Of a DNA stretch of 64,000 nucleotides, positions 26,723 through 35,413 are shown piece after piece. The first letter of the stretch is position 1. Each line of letters opens with the position of its first letter. The notes beneath the pieces are model-generated. The model was given only the letters and a program-made list of their open reading frames with translations. It was not told the DNA's origin and ran no database searches. The DNA is taken from NCBI RefSeq assembly GCF_004348895.1, contig NZ_RRZK01000036.1, positions 180,861 to 244,860 on the forward strand, written 5' to 3'. The DNA comes from Pseudomonas vancouverensis. Its GTDB lineage: Bacteria > Pseudomonadota > Gammaproteobacteria > Pseudomonadales > Pseudomonadaceae. The position numbers and the translations under genes were made by a program.

Positions 26723-27214
26723 TTAAGGTTTCTGCTGGCCGTTGATTTCGTCTTGCAGCACCTGGTCAATATTCTTGAAGCTGTTGTCCACCAGCGGCTT
26801 CACGTCTTTCTGCGGCACATGGCACTGGTTGCAGAAGTAGCGACGGGGTGAAACCGCGGCCAGCGCCTGACCATCGCGATCCATATAGTGGGTAATGCTG
26901 ATCATCGGTGCCTGGGTGCGGGCGCTGTTGGCGCGACTGTGGCAGGTCAGGCATTTGTTGCTGTTCTTGTCGATCTGATAGCCACGAATACTGTGGGGAA
27001 TGGTCGGTGGCTGCTCGGGATAATTGCGCTCGCGCTTGAGGTCTTTGTTTTCATCTTCGGCAAGCGGCGGCGCCGGCAACTCCTGGGTCAGGGTGCCACC
27101 GGCACGCCGACCATCCGGCGCCGGTGCGTCCAGCGGATAGGCAGGCTCTGCCGCCATTGCCGCTGGCAACCACAGCAACAAGGCAAGCAGCAAGGACAGC
27201 AATCGACCATTCAT
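26723..27214 (-). CDS. napB: diheme cytochrome c subunit NapB
   Basis: Small periplasmic subunit relaying electrons from NapC to NapA. Two heme sites, CLTCH and CNQCH, with HSIRGYQIDKNSNKC before the first. A signal peptide (NGRLLSLLLALLLWLPAAMAA) starts at the second of two close ATGs; I use 27214 because GAGGAGC lies 6 nt upstream. The first ATG (27229) overlaps the napA stop as ATGA and is a possible alternative. 163 aa, normal size. Confidence 0.94.
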   Translation of the reverse strand: MNGRLLSLLLALLLWLPAAMAAEPAYPLDAPAPDGRRAGGTLTQELPAPPLAEDENKDLKRERNYPEQPPTIPHSIRGYQIDKNSNKCLTCHSRANSARTQAPMISITHYMDRDGQALAAVSPRRYFCNQCHVPQKDVKPLVDNSFKNIDQVLQDEINGQQKP

Positions 27215-27225
27215 CACAGCGCTCC

Positions 27226-29730
27226 TCATGCCGTCCTGATCAGCTCGATGCGGATTGCACACTTCTTGTAATCGGTCTGCTTGGAGATAGGGTCTGTCGC
27301 ATCCAGCGTGACCTTGTTGATCAGCCGATTGGCATCGAAGAACGGTACGAACACCAGACCCTGAGGCGGCTTGTTGCGCCCGCGGGTTTCGATGCGCGCG
27401 CGCATTTCACCGCGTCGACTGATCAGTTTCACCTCACTGCCGCGACGGGCATTCAACGCCTTGGCGTCAGCAGGATGCATATAGACCAGGGCCGCCGGCA
27501 CCGCCTTGTAGAGTTCCTCGACACGCTGGGTCATGGTCCCGGTGTGCCAGTGCTCCAGCACCCGGCCGGTGCTCAACCAGAACGGGAAATCCGCATCTGG
27601 AGATTCCGCCGGCGGCTCGAAAGGCAAGGCGAAGATGATCGCCTTCTTGTCGGGATAACCGTAGAACTGCACACCACTGCCCTTCTCCACGTACGGGTCA
27701 TAACCCTCACGGAAACGCCAGCGTGTCTCCTTGCCCTCGACCACCGGCCAGCGCAGCCCGCGCTCGGTGTGATAAAGATCAAAAGGTGCCAGGTCATGAC
27801 CGTGACCGCGGCCAAATTGGGCGTACTCTTCGAACAGGCCTTTCTGCAGATAAAAGCCGAAGTCCCGGACCTCGTCATTCTGAAAGCCCGCGGCCAATTG
27901 CTCGGCCGGGAACTGATCGACCTGGCCATTCTTGAACAGCACCTCATACAGGGTCTTGCCCTTGTAGTCGGGTGCAGCGGCCAGCAGCTCCGCCGGCCAG
28001 GCTTCATCGGTGGTGAAGCGTTTGGAAAACTCGACCAACTGCCAGAGATCCGACTTCGCCTCGCCCGGCGCCGAGACCAGTTGATGCCAGAACTGAGTAC
28101 GCCGCTCGGCATTGCCGTAGGCGCCCTCTTTCTCGACCCACATCGCGGTGGGCAGAATCAGGTCGGCCGCCTGCGCCGAGACCGTCGGGTACACATCCGA
28201 GACCACCACAAAGTTCTCGGGGTTACGCCAACCGGGCAACACTTCCTGCATGATGTTGGGACCTGCCTGCATGTTGTTGCTGGCCATGGTCCAGTACACA
28301 TTGAGCACGCCGTCCTTGAGCATGCGACTCTGCTGCACGGCGTGAAACCCGACCTTTTCCTTGATGGTGCCCGGCGGCAGCTTCCAGATTTTTTCCGCCG
28401 TGGCGCGATGCGCCGGGTTGGTGACCACAAGATCGGCTGGCAGGCGATGGGAAAAGGTCCCGACTTCCCGCGCCGTCCCGCACGCCGATGGTTGCCCCGT
28501 CAGGGAGAAAGGGCTGTTGCCCGGCTCGCTGATTTTCCCGGTCAGCAGGTGAATGTTGTAGATCAGGTTGTTGGCCCACACGCCCCGCGTGTGCTGGTTG
28601 AAACCCATGGTCCAGAACGACACCACCTTGCGCTTGGGGTCGGCATAGAGCTCGGCCAGGGCCTTGAGACGCTCGGCCGGCACCCCGCTTTCCTTCGCGG
28701 TACGTTCCAAGGTGTAGGGTTTGACGAAAGCGGCAAACTGATCGAAGTCGATATCGCTCCAGGTGTTGGCCTTGTCGGCATTGCGCGCCTTTTTCTCCAG
28801 CGGATTATCCCCGCGCAAACCGTAGCCGATGTCGTCGGTGCCTTTGGCGAACCGCGTATGTTTGCTGACGAAGTCCTTGTTCACCGAGCCGCTTTCAATG
28901 ATGTGGTTGGCGATGTAGTTGAGAATCAGCAGGTCGGTCTGCGGCTTGAACACCATCGGGATGTCGGCCAGTTCGAAACTGCGATGCTCGAACGTCGACA
29001 GCACCGCCACTTTCACATTCGGCTGGCTCAGGCGCCGATCGGTCACCCGACTCCAGAGAATCGGGTGCATCTCGGCCATGTTGGAACCCCACAGGACAAA
29101 GGCATCGGTGACTTCAATGTCGTCGTAACAGCCCATCGGCTCATCGATACCGAATGTGCGCATGAAGCCCATCACCGCCGAGGCCATGCAATGGCGCGCA
29201 TTGGGGTCGATATTGTTCGAGCGAAAACCGCCCTTCATCAACTTGTTGGCCGCGTAGCCTTCCCAGACAGTCCACTGCCCGGAACCAAACATGGCAATGG
29301 AATCGGAGCCCTTGTTCTTCAGCGCTTCCTTGAACTTCGACTCCATGACATCAAATGCCTGAGCCCAGGACACGGGGTAAAACTCACCCTGCTTGTCGTA
29401 TTGCCCGTTAGTCATGCGCAACAATGGCTGCGTCAGGCGATCGACGCCGTACATGATCTTCGACAGGAAATAACCTTTGACGCAATTCAGTCCTCGATTG
29501 ACTTCGGCTTTCACGTCGCCATGGGTCGCGACCACCCGATTGTCCTTGGTCGCCACCATCACGCTGCAGCCGGTACCGCAGAAACGACAGGGCGCCTTGT
29601 TCCAGTCCAGGGCAACCCGGTCTTCCTCGGTGATCAGATTGCTGGCGGAGGTGAATACCGGAAGTCCCGCCGCTGCTGCGGCAATTCCGGCCGCCTGGGC
29701 TTTGACAAACTCTCGCCGGGTCAAAGGCAT
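27226..29730 (-). CDS. napA: periplasmic nitrate reductase catalytic subunit NapA
   Basis: 834 aa. Reduces nitrate to nitrite in the periplasm at a Mo-bis-MGD centre. A twin-arginine signal (TRREFVKA, Arg5-Arg6) directs Tat export of the folded enzyme. The [4Fe-4S] cluster cysteines are C48, C51, C55 and C83, with K85 between cluster and cofactor. The Mo-ligating cysteine is in NARHCMASAVMGF (about residue 181). Its start overlaps the napD end by 10 nt, the usual arrangement with the Tat-proofreading chaperone. Confidence 0.97.
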   Translation of the reverse strand: MPLTRREFVKAQAAGIAAAAAGLPVFTSASNLITEEDRVALDWNKAPCRFCGTGCSVMVATKDNRVVATHGDVKAEVNRGLNCVKGYFLSKIMYGVDRLTQPLLRMTNGQYDKQGEFYPVSWAQAFDVMESKFKEALKNKGSDSIAMFGSGQWTVWEGYAANKLMKGGFRSNNIDPNARHCMASAVMGFMRTFGIDEPMGCYDDIEVTDAFVLWGSNMAEMHPILWSRVTDRRLSQPNVKVAVLSTFEHRSFELADIPMVFKPQTDLLILNYIANHIIESGSVNKDFVSKHTRFAKGTDDIGYGLRGDNPLEKKARNADKANTWSDIDFDQFAAFVKPYTLERTAKESGVPAERLKALAELYADPKRKVVSFWTMGFNQHTRGVWANNLIYNIHLLTGKISEPGNSPFSLTGQPSACGTAREVGTFSHRLPADLVVTNPAHRATAEKIWKLPPGTIKEKVGFHAVQQSRMLKDGVLNVYWTMASNNMQAGPNIMQEVLPGWRNPENFVVVSDVYPTVSAQAADLILPTAMWVEKEGAYGNAERRTQFWHQLVSAPGEAKSDLWQLVEFSKRFTTDEAWPAELLAAAPDYKGKTLYEVLFKNGQVDQFPAEQLAAGFQNDEVRDFGFYLQKGLFEEYAQFGRGHGHDLAPFDLYHTERGLRWPVVEGKETRWRFREGYDPYVEKGSGVQFYGYPDKKAIIFALPFEPPAESPDADFPFWLSTGRVLEHWHTGTMTQRVEELYKAVPAALVYMHPADAKALNARRGSEVKLISRRGEMRARIETRGRNKPPQGLVFVPFFDANRLINKVTLDATDPISKQTDYKKCAIRIELIRTA

Positions 29731-29987
29731 GGGCTTTCTCCCGTGACATCGAGCATTTCGTGATAAACCAGGGCAGCGTTGAGCACACCGGGCAGGCGGT
29801 TGATCTGATCGATGCGCTGAAGAATCTGGCTTTCATGCTCGGTTTCGAGCACCACCACCAGTTTGCCGGCAGGGCTTTCCTGATGAAGTTCAACGCCGCT
29901 TAGAAGACGCAAGTTGGCCTTCACCGCGTCGAAAAGAGCGGGACGAGCAAGTACTACGAGACTGGCAATATGCAGCGTCTTTTCCAT
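29721..29987 (-). CDS. napD: NapA maturation chaperone NapD
   Basis: 88-aa cytoplasmic chaperone that binds the NapA Tat signal peptide. The ferredoxin-like fold is suggested by HIASLVVLARPALFDAVKANL, GKLVVVLETEHESQILQRID and LPGVLNAALVYHEM. ATG 29987 with GGAGTG upstream gives the normal NapD length; an ATG at 30005 would add six residues without family match. Confidence 0.93.
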   Translation of the reverse strand: MEKTLHIASLVVLARPALFDAVKANLRLLSGVELHQESPAGKLVVVLETEHESQILQRIDQINRLPGVLNAALVYHEMLDVTGESPCL

Positions 29988-30022
29988 GACCAGCACTCCG
30001 CGCATTTTAAAAAAAGCAGCGA

Positions 30023-30190
30023 TCAGTGAGGCGGCCCAGGCGGACCGAGCAACATTTGCAGAAACCAGACAATAAAACCGTAGCCGCCCACTATCACCAC
30101 CGATAGTGCGGGAAACAGCACAACAATCAGAAAATAGAACAGGCGAGTTTCTTTGCGCACTCGCTGGGATGCGTCATCCGCTGAAGGCAT
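30023..30190 (-). CDS. napE: NapE small membrane protein
   Basis: 55 aa. N-terminal charged stretch ending RVRKETRLFYF, one long membrane helix (FLIVVLFPALSVVIVGGYGFIVWFLQML) and a short GPPGPPH tail, as in NapE proteins at the head of nap operons. ATG 30190 has AGGAG 8 nt upstream. Function in nitrate reduction is unclear even in known systems. No napF precedes or follows it. Confidence 0.9.
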   Translation of the reverse strand: MPSADDASQRVRKETRLFYFLIVVLFPALSVVIVGGYGFIVWFLQMLLGPPGPPH

Positions 30191-30247
30191 GGCTTGCGCT
30201 CCTGCCAAACTTTGAACTGAGCTTAGACGGCATGCCTGCAGGGCTCG

Positions 30248-30261
30248 CTGATTCAGATCAA
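30248..30261 (-). promoter_or_regulatory. Anr/FNR-type box upstream of napE
   Basis: CTGAT-TCAG-ATCAA matches the TTGAT-N4-ATCAA consensus at 9 of 10 positions. Its centre is about 64 nt upstream of the napE ATG, placing it near -41.5 of a start site around 30213. Predicts induction under oxygen limitation. Confidence 0.65.
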
Positions 30262-30274
30262 CGGCGCAAACAAC

Positions 30275-30304
30275 GGGCACTTCCAACAACAACTTGAAGT
30301 GCCC
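30275..30304. repeat. inverted repeat between phhR and napE
   Basis: GGGCACTT (30275-30282) and AAGTGCCC (30297-30304) are exact complements around a 14-nt loop. It lies just after the phhR stop in the transcribed direction. There is no clean T-run, so it is only a possible terminator of phhR. Confidence 0.5.
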
Positions 30305-30349
30305 GGAATAATTATCATCTATTAAACATTCCTGTTTGAACCTGGCGAA

Positions 30350-31915
30350 CTAATCCTGACGTTCAAGTTTGCCTATTTCGTATTCGCGCAATTTATTGGC
30401 GATTGTCGTGTGAGAAACCCCCAGACGTTTGCCCAGCAGTCGGCTACTGGAATGCTCCGAATAGAGACGCTCCAGCACCGCCTTCTCGAACCGCCCGACA
30501 ATCTCGTCCAGCCCCCCTTCCAGGGAGAAATCGCCAAGGGGCTGACGCACACCGTAATCCGGCAAGCGAATATGCTCGGCCTTGACCGTGCCGCCCTCGC
30601 ACAGGGAGACCGCCTGGAACAGCACGTTTTCCAGTTGGCGTACGTTGCCGGGCCAATGGTAGTGACTGAGCCGGTCCATGGCCGCCGGCGCCAGCTTGGG
30701 CAACGGACAACCGATCTGCCGGCTGGCTTGATCGAGGAAGTGCTCGACCAGCGGCGACAAACCGTCGAGGCATTCGCGCAACGGCGGAATGTGCAGCGAC
30801 AGCACGTTCAAGCGGTGGTACAGGTCCTGGCGGAATTCCCCACGGGCGCACAGCTCCGACAGGTCGACCTGGGTGGCGCAGATCACCCGCACATCGAGAT
30901 AAACCTCCTCGTCACTGCCGACACGCCGGAAGCAGCCGTCCTGCAGGAAGCGCAGGAGTTTCACCTGCAAGCGCGCACTCATCTCATCGACACCATCGAG
31001 AAACAACGTACCGCCCGCCGTCAACTCCAGCAGGCCGAGCTTGCCTTCGGCTCGTGCGCCTTCGAAGGCTCCCGGGCCGTAACCGAACAATTCCGTCTCG
31101 GCCATCGATTCCGGCAGTCCGGCGCAATTGAGCGCCATCAACGGCGACTGACCACGCGGGCTGGCCAGGTGACAGGCCCGCGCCAGCAATTCCTTGCCGG
31201 TGCCGGTTTCGCCTTCGATCAACAGCGGCGCGTCCAGTGGCGCCATGCGCCGGGCTTCGCGCACCACCGCGGCCATTACCTTTGAACTCTGGAAAATGCT
31301 GTCGAAGCCACGTAGCTCCTGTTTACGCACGTTATAGATGCGCTCGCCGACCCGGTCGGCGCGGTGCAAGGTCAGCACCGCACCGGCCATGGCTTCGCTG
31401 TCGTCGTGCTCCGATTGCAATGGCGCGATGTCGGCGAGGAACACATCGCCCTTGACCTTGACCCGCATGCCGTTGATTCGCGACTTGTTGGCCCGCACCA
31501 GTTCCGGCAGGTCGAAGTCTTCGGCATAACGTGACAGCGGAATGCCCGGCACTTCGTCGACACGCACGCCGAGCAACTGCGCCGCTGCACGGTTGGCGGC
31601 GACGATAGAACCGCCCATATCAATCGACAACACCGGAAACTCCAGGGCGCCGAGCAGCGCATTGAGCTCCATGTGCCGACGCTCGCTGGGCATCAGTCCT
31701 ACGCGCTTGACGCCAAATACCCCGGCAATCGCCTCGAATTTCGGACGCAGGGCCTGGAACTGGATGTTGATCAGGTTCGGGCAGTGCAGATAGATGGCGT
31801 TGCCATGCTCACCGCCGACCTCGCCGCGAGCGACGTTGATCCCGTACTCCACCAGCAGATTGAGAATGTCGCGCAGGATGCCGATGCGGTTCTGGCAGTG
31901 GACTTTGATACGCAT
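30350..31915 (-). CDS. phhR: TyrR-family regulator PhhR
   Basis: 521-aa regulator of aromatic amino acid catabolism, divergent from its target phhABC. Domains: ACT (MRIKVHCQNRIGILRDILNL, 1-~75), PAS (~78-190), AAA+ (~205-440) with Walker A GETGTGKE and LFLDGVDEM, and a C-terminal Fis-type HTH (LLGKRLGVSHTTIANKLREY). ATG 31915 gives the ACT domain at the exact N-terminus; the longer frame from 31951 is not needed. The sigma-54 contact loop reads GAFEGA instead of GAFTGA, so activation through sigma-70, as known for TyrR and P. putida PhhR, is likely. Confidence 0.94.
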   Translation of the reverse strand: MRIKVHCQNRIGILRDILNLLVEYGINVARGEVGGEHGNAIYLHCPNLINIQFQALRPKFEAIAGVFGVKRVGLMPSERRHMELNALLGALEFPVLSIDMGGSIVAANRAAAQLLGVRVDEVPGIPLSRYAEDFDLPELVRANKSRINGMRVKVKGDVFLADIAPLQSEHDDSEAMAGAVLTLHRADRVGERIYNVRKQELRGFDSIFQSSKVMAAVVREARRMAPLDAPLLIEGETGTGKELLARACHLASPRGQSPLMALNCAGLPESMAETELFGYGPGAFEGARAEGKLGLLELTAGGTLFLDGVDEMSARLQVKLLRFLQDGCFRRVGSDEEVYLDVRVICATQVDLSELCARGEFRQDLYHRLNVLSLHIPPLRECLDGLSPLVEHFLDQASRQIGCPLPKLAPAAMDRLSHYHWPGNVRQLENVLFQAVSLCEGGTVKAEHIRLPDYGVRQPLGDFSLEGGLDEIVGRFEKAVLERLYSEHSSSRLLGKRLGVSHTTIANKLREYEIGKLERQD

Positions 31916-31954
31916 ATGAAGACCTGAAAAAACGGTGAGTGGCGTACACAACCT

Positions 31955-32052
31955 GTGGGAGCGAGCTTGCTCGCGATGAAGGCCAAGGCAACGCGGTTAT
32001 TCGGCAAGGACGCGTTTTCGTTGAAGTCCATCGCGAGCAAGCTCGCTCCCAC
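31955..32052. repeat. REP pair (BIME) in the phhR-phhA gap
   Basis: Two inverted copies of the Pseudomonas REP: GTGGGAGCGAGCTTGCTCG at 31955 (to 31977) and its complement at 32030-32052, separated by 52 nt. Confidence 0.9.
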
Positions 32053-32157
32053 GGGGAATATTTCTGCTGAGGCGCGCAGATAGTCGTCAAGATTATGTGA
32101 CAGTTCCAGCGGCTTTCAAACCCACAAATCCCCATAGCGACGCCTCAAACGGAGATT

Positions 32158-32175
32158 CGTAACGAATTCTTTACG
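32158..32175 (+). promoter_or_regulatory. candidate PhhR/TyrR box
   Basis: CGTAAC-GAATTC-TTTACG fits the TGTAAA-N6-TTTACA PhhR consensus, differing only at the outer bases and one inner base. It is about 120 nt upstream of phhA and between the divergent genes. Confidence 0.55.
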
Positions 32176-32296
32176 AAAAGCCGCCAGCTTTCCTACGTAG
32201 CTCAGCGAACACCTGCTGCATCTGTGCAATCCCTGGGGTATTTCTAGGTCCATAGCAGCACATAACAAGAACGAATCCCCCTAGCAGGAGAGCAGC

Positions 32297-33088
32297 ATGA
32301 AGCAGACGCAATACGTGGCTCGCGAGCCCGATGCGCAAGGTTTTATCGACTACCCCGCTGAAGAACACGCGGTGTGGAACACGCTGATCACTCGCCAACT
32401 GAAAGTGATCGAAGGGCGTGCGTGCCAGGAATACCTGGACGGCATCGAAAAACTCGGTCTGCCCCACGACCGCATTCCTCAACTCGGCGAAATCAACAAA
32501 GTCCTTGGCGAAACCACCGGCTGGCAGGTTGCTCGTGTGCCGGCGCTGATTCCCTTCCAGACCTTTTTCGAATTGCTCGCCAGCAAACAGTTTCCGGTGG
32601 CGACCTTCATTCGTACCCGCGAAGAGCTGGATTATCTGCAAGAGCCGGACATCTTCCACGAGATTTTTGGCCACTGCCCGCTGCTGACCAACCCGTGGTT
32701 TGCCGAATTCACCCACACCTACGGCAAGCTCGGCCTGCAAGCGACCAAGGAAGAACGTGTGTACCTGGCGCGGCTGTACTGGATGACCATCGAATTCGGC
32801 CTGCTCGACACCCCGCAAGGCCAGCGCATCTACGGCGGCGGTATCCTGTCCTCACCGAAAGAAACCGTTTACTGCCTATCAGACGAGCCCGAGCATCAAG
32901 CCTTCGACCCCGTCGAATGCATGCGTACGCCGTACCGCATCGACATTCTGCAGCCCCTGTATTTCGTTCTGCCGAACCTCAAGCGCCTGTTCGACCTGGC
33001 CCACGAAGACATCATGGGCATGGTCAAGCAAGCGATGCAGATGGGTCTGCACGCGCCGAAGTTTCCGCCCAAACCGAAAGCGGCGTGA
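32297..33088 (+). CDS. phhA: phenylalanine 4-monooxygenase
   Basis: Tetrahydropterin-dependent hydroxylation of phenylalanine to tyrosine. 263 aa, the usual bacterial single-domain size without a regulatory ACT domain. The iron ligands are the two His of FHEIFGHCP and a downstream Glu in YWMTIEFGL. RVPALIPFQTFFELLASKQFP is the pterin-binding segment. ATG 32297 has GCAGGAGA 6 nt upstream. First gene of phhABC. Confidence 0.97.
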   Translation: MKQTQYVAREPDAQGFIDYPAEEHAVWNTLITRQLKVIEGRACQEYLDGIEKLGLPHDRIPQLGEINKVLGETTGWQVARVPALIPFQTFFELLASKQFPVATFIRTREELDYLQEPDIFHEIFGHCPLLTNPWFAEFTHTYGKLGLQATKEERVYLARLYWMTIEFGLLDTPQGQRIYGGGILSSPKETVYCLSDEPEHQAFDPVECMRTPYRIDILQPLYFVLPNLKRLFDLAHEDIMGMVKQAMQMGLHAPKFPPKPKAA

Positions 33089-33192
33089 TCCGCCGCTTTT
33101 ACAATCAAGTGAGCCTGTCGCAAACCCGCGCTTTGCATTAGCGTGGCGTCACTGACGGCCGATTTCCAAACATTCGATTTCAGGAATACACC

Positions 33193-33549
33193 ATGACCGC
33201 ACTCACCCAAGCCCATTGCGAAGCCTGCCGCGCCGATGCCCCACAGGTCAGCGACGAAGAACTGCCGGTATTGATCAAGCAGATCCCGGACTGGAACATC
33301 GAAGTTCGCGACGGCATCATGCAGCTGGAAAAAATCTTCCTGTTCAAGAACTTCAAGCACGCCCTGGCGTTCACCAATGCCGTCGGCGAAATCTCCGAGG
33401 CCGAAGGTCATCACCCTGGCCTGCTGACCGAGTGGGGCAAAGTCACCGTGACCTGGTGGAGCCACTCGATCAAAGGCCTGCACCGCAACGACTTCATCAT
33501 GGCTGCACGCACCGACGAAGTGGCCAAGGACGCCGAGGGCCGCAAATAA
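33193..33549 (+). CDS. phhB: pterin-4a-carbinolamine dehydratase
   Basis: 118 aa. Regenerates the pterin cofactor used by PhhA by dehydrating the 4a-carbinolamine. Active-site segment EAEGHHPGLLTEWGKVTVTWWSH (residues ~75-97) contains the catalytic His pair. Downstream of phhA by 104 nt and overlapping phhC by one base (TAATG). Confidence 0.96.
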   Translation: MTALTQAHCEACRADAPQVSDEELPVLIKQIPDWNIEVRDGIMQLEKIFLFKNFKHALAFTNAVGEISEAEGHHPGLLTEWGKVTVTWWSHSIKGLHRNDFIMAARTDEVAKDAEGRK

Positions 33550-34742
33550 TGCATTTCGACGCCATCGCGCGAGTGCCTGGCGACCCGATCCTGGGCCTGA
33601 TGGAGGCGTACGCGCAGGACCCGAACCCGTGCAAGTTCGACCTCGGCGTGGGCGTCTATAAAGACGCCCAGGGCCTGACGCCGATTCCGCAGTCGGTGAA
33701 GCTGGCGGAGGCGCGTCTGGTCGAGCGCCAGACCACCAAGACCTACATCGGCGGGCATGGCGAACCGGCGTTCGGCAAGGCCATCAGTGAGTTGGTTTTG
33801 GGCGCCAACTCTGCGCTGATCAGCGCGCAACGTGCCGGTGCTACCCAGACACCGGGTGGTACCGGGGCACTGCGCCTGAGTGCAGATTTCATTGCCCAGT
33901 GCCTGCCGGGGCGCGGCGTCTGGCTGAGCAATCCGACCTGGCCGATCCATGAAAGCATTTTCGCGGCGGCCAAGGTCAAGGTCAGTCATTACCCGTACGT
34001 TGGCAGCGACAATCGCCTGGACGTAGACGGCATGCTGGCGGCCCTCAGCCAGGCACCGAAGGGCGATGTGGTCCTGCTGCACGCCTGCTGCCATAACCCG
34101 ACCGGTTTTGACCTGTCCCATGACGATTGGCAGCGGGTACTGGACGTGGTGCGCGAGCGCGAGTTGCTGCCGCTGATCGACTTCGCCTATCAGGGCTTCG
34201 GCGATGGCCTGGAACAGGACGCCTGGTCGACCCGACTGTTCGCTGCCGAGTTGCCGGAACTGTTGATCACCAGCTCCTGCTCGAAGAACTTCGGCCTGTA
34301 CCGCGATCGCACCGGTGCGCTGATTGTCTGCGCGAAAAGTGCCGACAAGCTGACCGACATTCGCAGCCAGCTGGCCAACATCGCCCGCAACCTGTGGTCG
34401 ACGCCGCCAGATCATGGCGCGGCAGTGGTGGCGACCATCCTTGGCGATCCCGAGTTGAAAAAACTTTGGGCCGATGAAGTGGAAACCATGCGTTCACGCA
34501 TTGCCCAACTGCGCAGCGGTCTGGTCGAAGCGCTGGCGCCCCACGGTCTGCGCGAGCGTTTTGCGCACATTGGCGAGCAACGCGGGATGTTCTCCTACAC
34601 CGGCTTGTCGCCGGAGCAAGTCAGCAACTTGCGCGACCATCACAGCGTGTACATGGTCAGCTCGGGGCGGGCCAACGTGGCCGGCATCGACGCCACGCGC
34701 CTGGATCTGCTGGCCGAGGCGATTGCCAAAGTCTGCAAATAA
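33549..34742 (+). CDS. phhC: aromatic amino acid aminotransferase
   Basis: 397-aa class I aminotransferase that converts tyrosine to 4-hydroxyphenylpyruvate. PLP lysine in TSSCSKNFGLYRDRTGA (about residue 246), HNPTGFDLS (~183-191) and YKDAQGLTPIPQSVK near the N-terminus are family landmarks. The start ATG overlaps the phhB stop, which fixes it; the frame extends upstream into phhB but has no use there. Completes the Phe-Tyr catabolic operon. Confidence 0.95.
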   Translation: MHFDAIARVPGDPILGLMEAYAQDPNPCKFDLGVGVYKDAQGLTPIPQSVKLAEARLVERQTTKTYIGGHGEPAFGKAISELVLGANSALISAQRAGATQTPGGTGALRLSADFIAQCLPGRGVWLSNPTWPIHESIFAAAKVKVSHYPYVGSDNRLDVDGMLAALSQAPKGDVVLLHACCHNPTGFDLSHDDWQRVLDVVRERELLPLIDFAYQGFGDGLEQDAWSTRLFAAELPELLITSSCSKNFGLYRDRTGALIVCAKSADKLTDIRSQLANIARNLWSTPPDHGAAVVATILGDPELKKLWADEVETMRSRIAQLRSGLVEALAPHGLRERFAHIGEQRGMFSYTGLSPEQVSNLRDHHSVYMVSSGRANVAGIDATRLDLLAEAIAKVCK

Positions 34743-34760
34743 TCCCGGACCTGCCCCTCA

Positions 34761-34849
34761 TGTAGGGGCGAGCCTGCTCGCGATGGGGTCAATCTGCCAA
34801 CTTTCATGTTGGATGACACACCGCTATCGCGAGCGAGCTCGCTCCCACA
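34761..34849. repeat. REP pair downstream of phhC
   Basis: Slightly degenerate REP (TGTAGGGGCGAGCCTGCTCG at 34761) facing a second copy at 34826-34849 (ATCGCGAGCGAGCTCGCTCC). Confidence 0.85.
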
Positions 34850-35010
34850 TTTGTCTTTTGTTGTCTGCTCACAATTTGTATAGACAACCCCATCCGTCGA
34901 AACAAATGGATATAAAAGTCTGTTTGTCATTTTCAGTGCTGTATCCTGCCCAGGCTTTTTTAAAGCGCGGATCTACCAGATCTATCAACAGACTTAGCGA
35001 GGAGCGCACC

Positions 35011-35142
35011 ATGCACGAGATTCCTAATCTCCCCTTCCCAAGCCTGCACGTACCTGAGCAGACGACCACGCAACAAGCCGGCGCCCAACAGCCCGAGCCG
35101 AAAGAAGCCACTGATGGCCGCCAGGCTGACAGCGAAGACTGA
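35011..35142 (+). CDS. small hypothetical protein, 43 aa
   Basis: Begins MHEIPNLPFPSLHVPEQTTT and continues as a Gln/Pro/Glu-rich hydrophilic tail ending ADSED; no membrane segment or known domain. ATG 35011 has an excellent Shine-Dalgarno (GCGAGGAGC, 5 nt away), which is the main reason to call it. The in-frame region upstream runs through REP sequence and phhC out of frame and is not part of it. Function unknown. Confidence 0.6.
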   Translation: MHEIPNLPFPSLHVPEQTTTQQAGAQQPEPKEATDGRQADSED

Positions 35143-35161
35143 GCAACACGCCGTACAGACC

Positions 35162-35193
35162 GTGTGGAAAGCGCTAACATGCGCTTTCCACAC
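35162..35193. repeat. 13-bp perfect inverted repeat
   Basis: GTGTGGAAAGCGC (35162-35174) and GCGCTTTCCACAC (35181-35193) around TAACAT. It lies between two small ORFs, 20 nt after the first stop. No T-run follows, so terminator or processing signal remains open. Confidence 0.75.
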
Positions 35194-35215
35194 TGCCTGA
35201 ACCCGAGCCCCCGCC

Positions 35216-35413
35216 ATGACCGACGAATCCAACCCAGGCGTTGACGAAACACAAGCCGGCCTGCTGATCGGCACCGCCGAAAAGATGATCGACATCTGGA
35301 ACCGCCTCTCCCCGGAAAAACAAGCCACCTTGCTGGCCCGTTTCGGCACCCAGGAAAATGCCCTGGCCGCCCTGGTCACCACGCAACTGGTCGCGCCTGC
35401 GAAAGCCGAATGA
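35216..35413 (+). CDS. small hypothetical protein, 65 aa
   Basis: Predicted acidic helical protein (GLLIGTAEKMIDIWNRLSPE, KQATLLARFGTQENALAALV). No cysteines, signal peptide or known motif. ATG follows the inverted repeat by 22 nt and the Shine-Dalgarno is weak. The amphipathic-helix composition and position make a real gene likely; function unknown. Confidence 0.6.
   Translation: MTDESNPGVDETQAGLLIGTAEKMIDIWNRLSPEKQATLLARFGTQENALAALVTTQLVAPAKAE

Noticed and set aside
27124..29763. An 879-codon plus-strand frame opposite napA
   Set aside because: Antisense shadow; napA has all cofactor motifs, the shadow has none.
29988..30190. napF between napE and napD
   Set aside because: Only 35 nt separates napE and napD; no ferredoxin-like cysteine motif is present.
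32176..32296. A sigma-54 promoter for phhA
   Set aside because: No GG-N10-GC element of acceptable quality was found, and PhhR lacks the GAFTGA loop.
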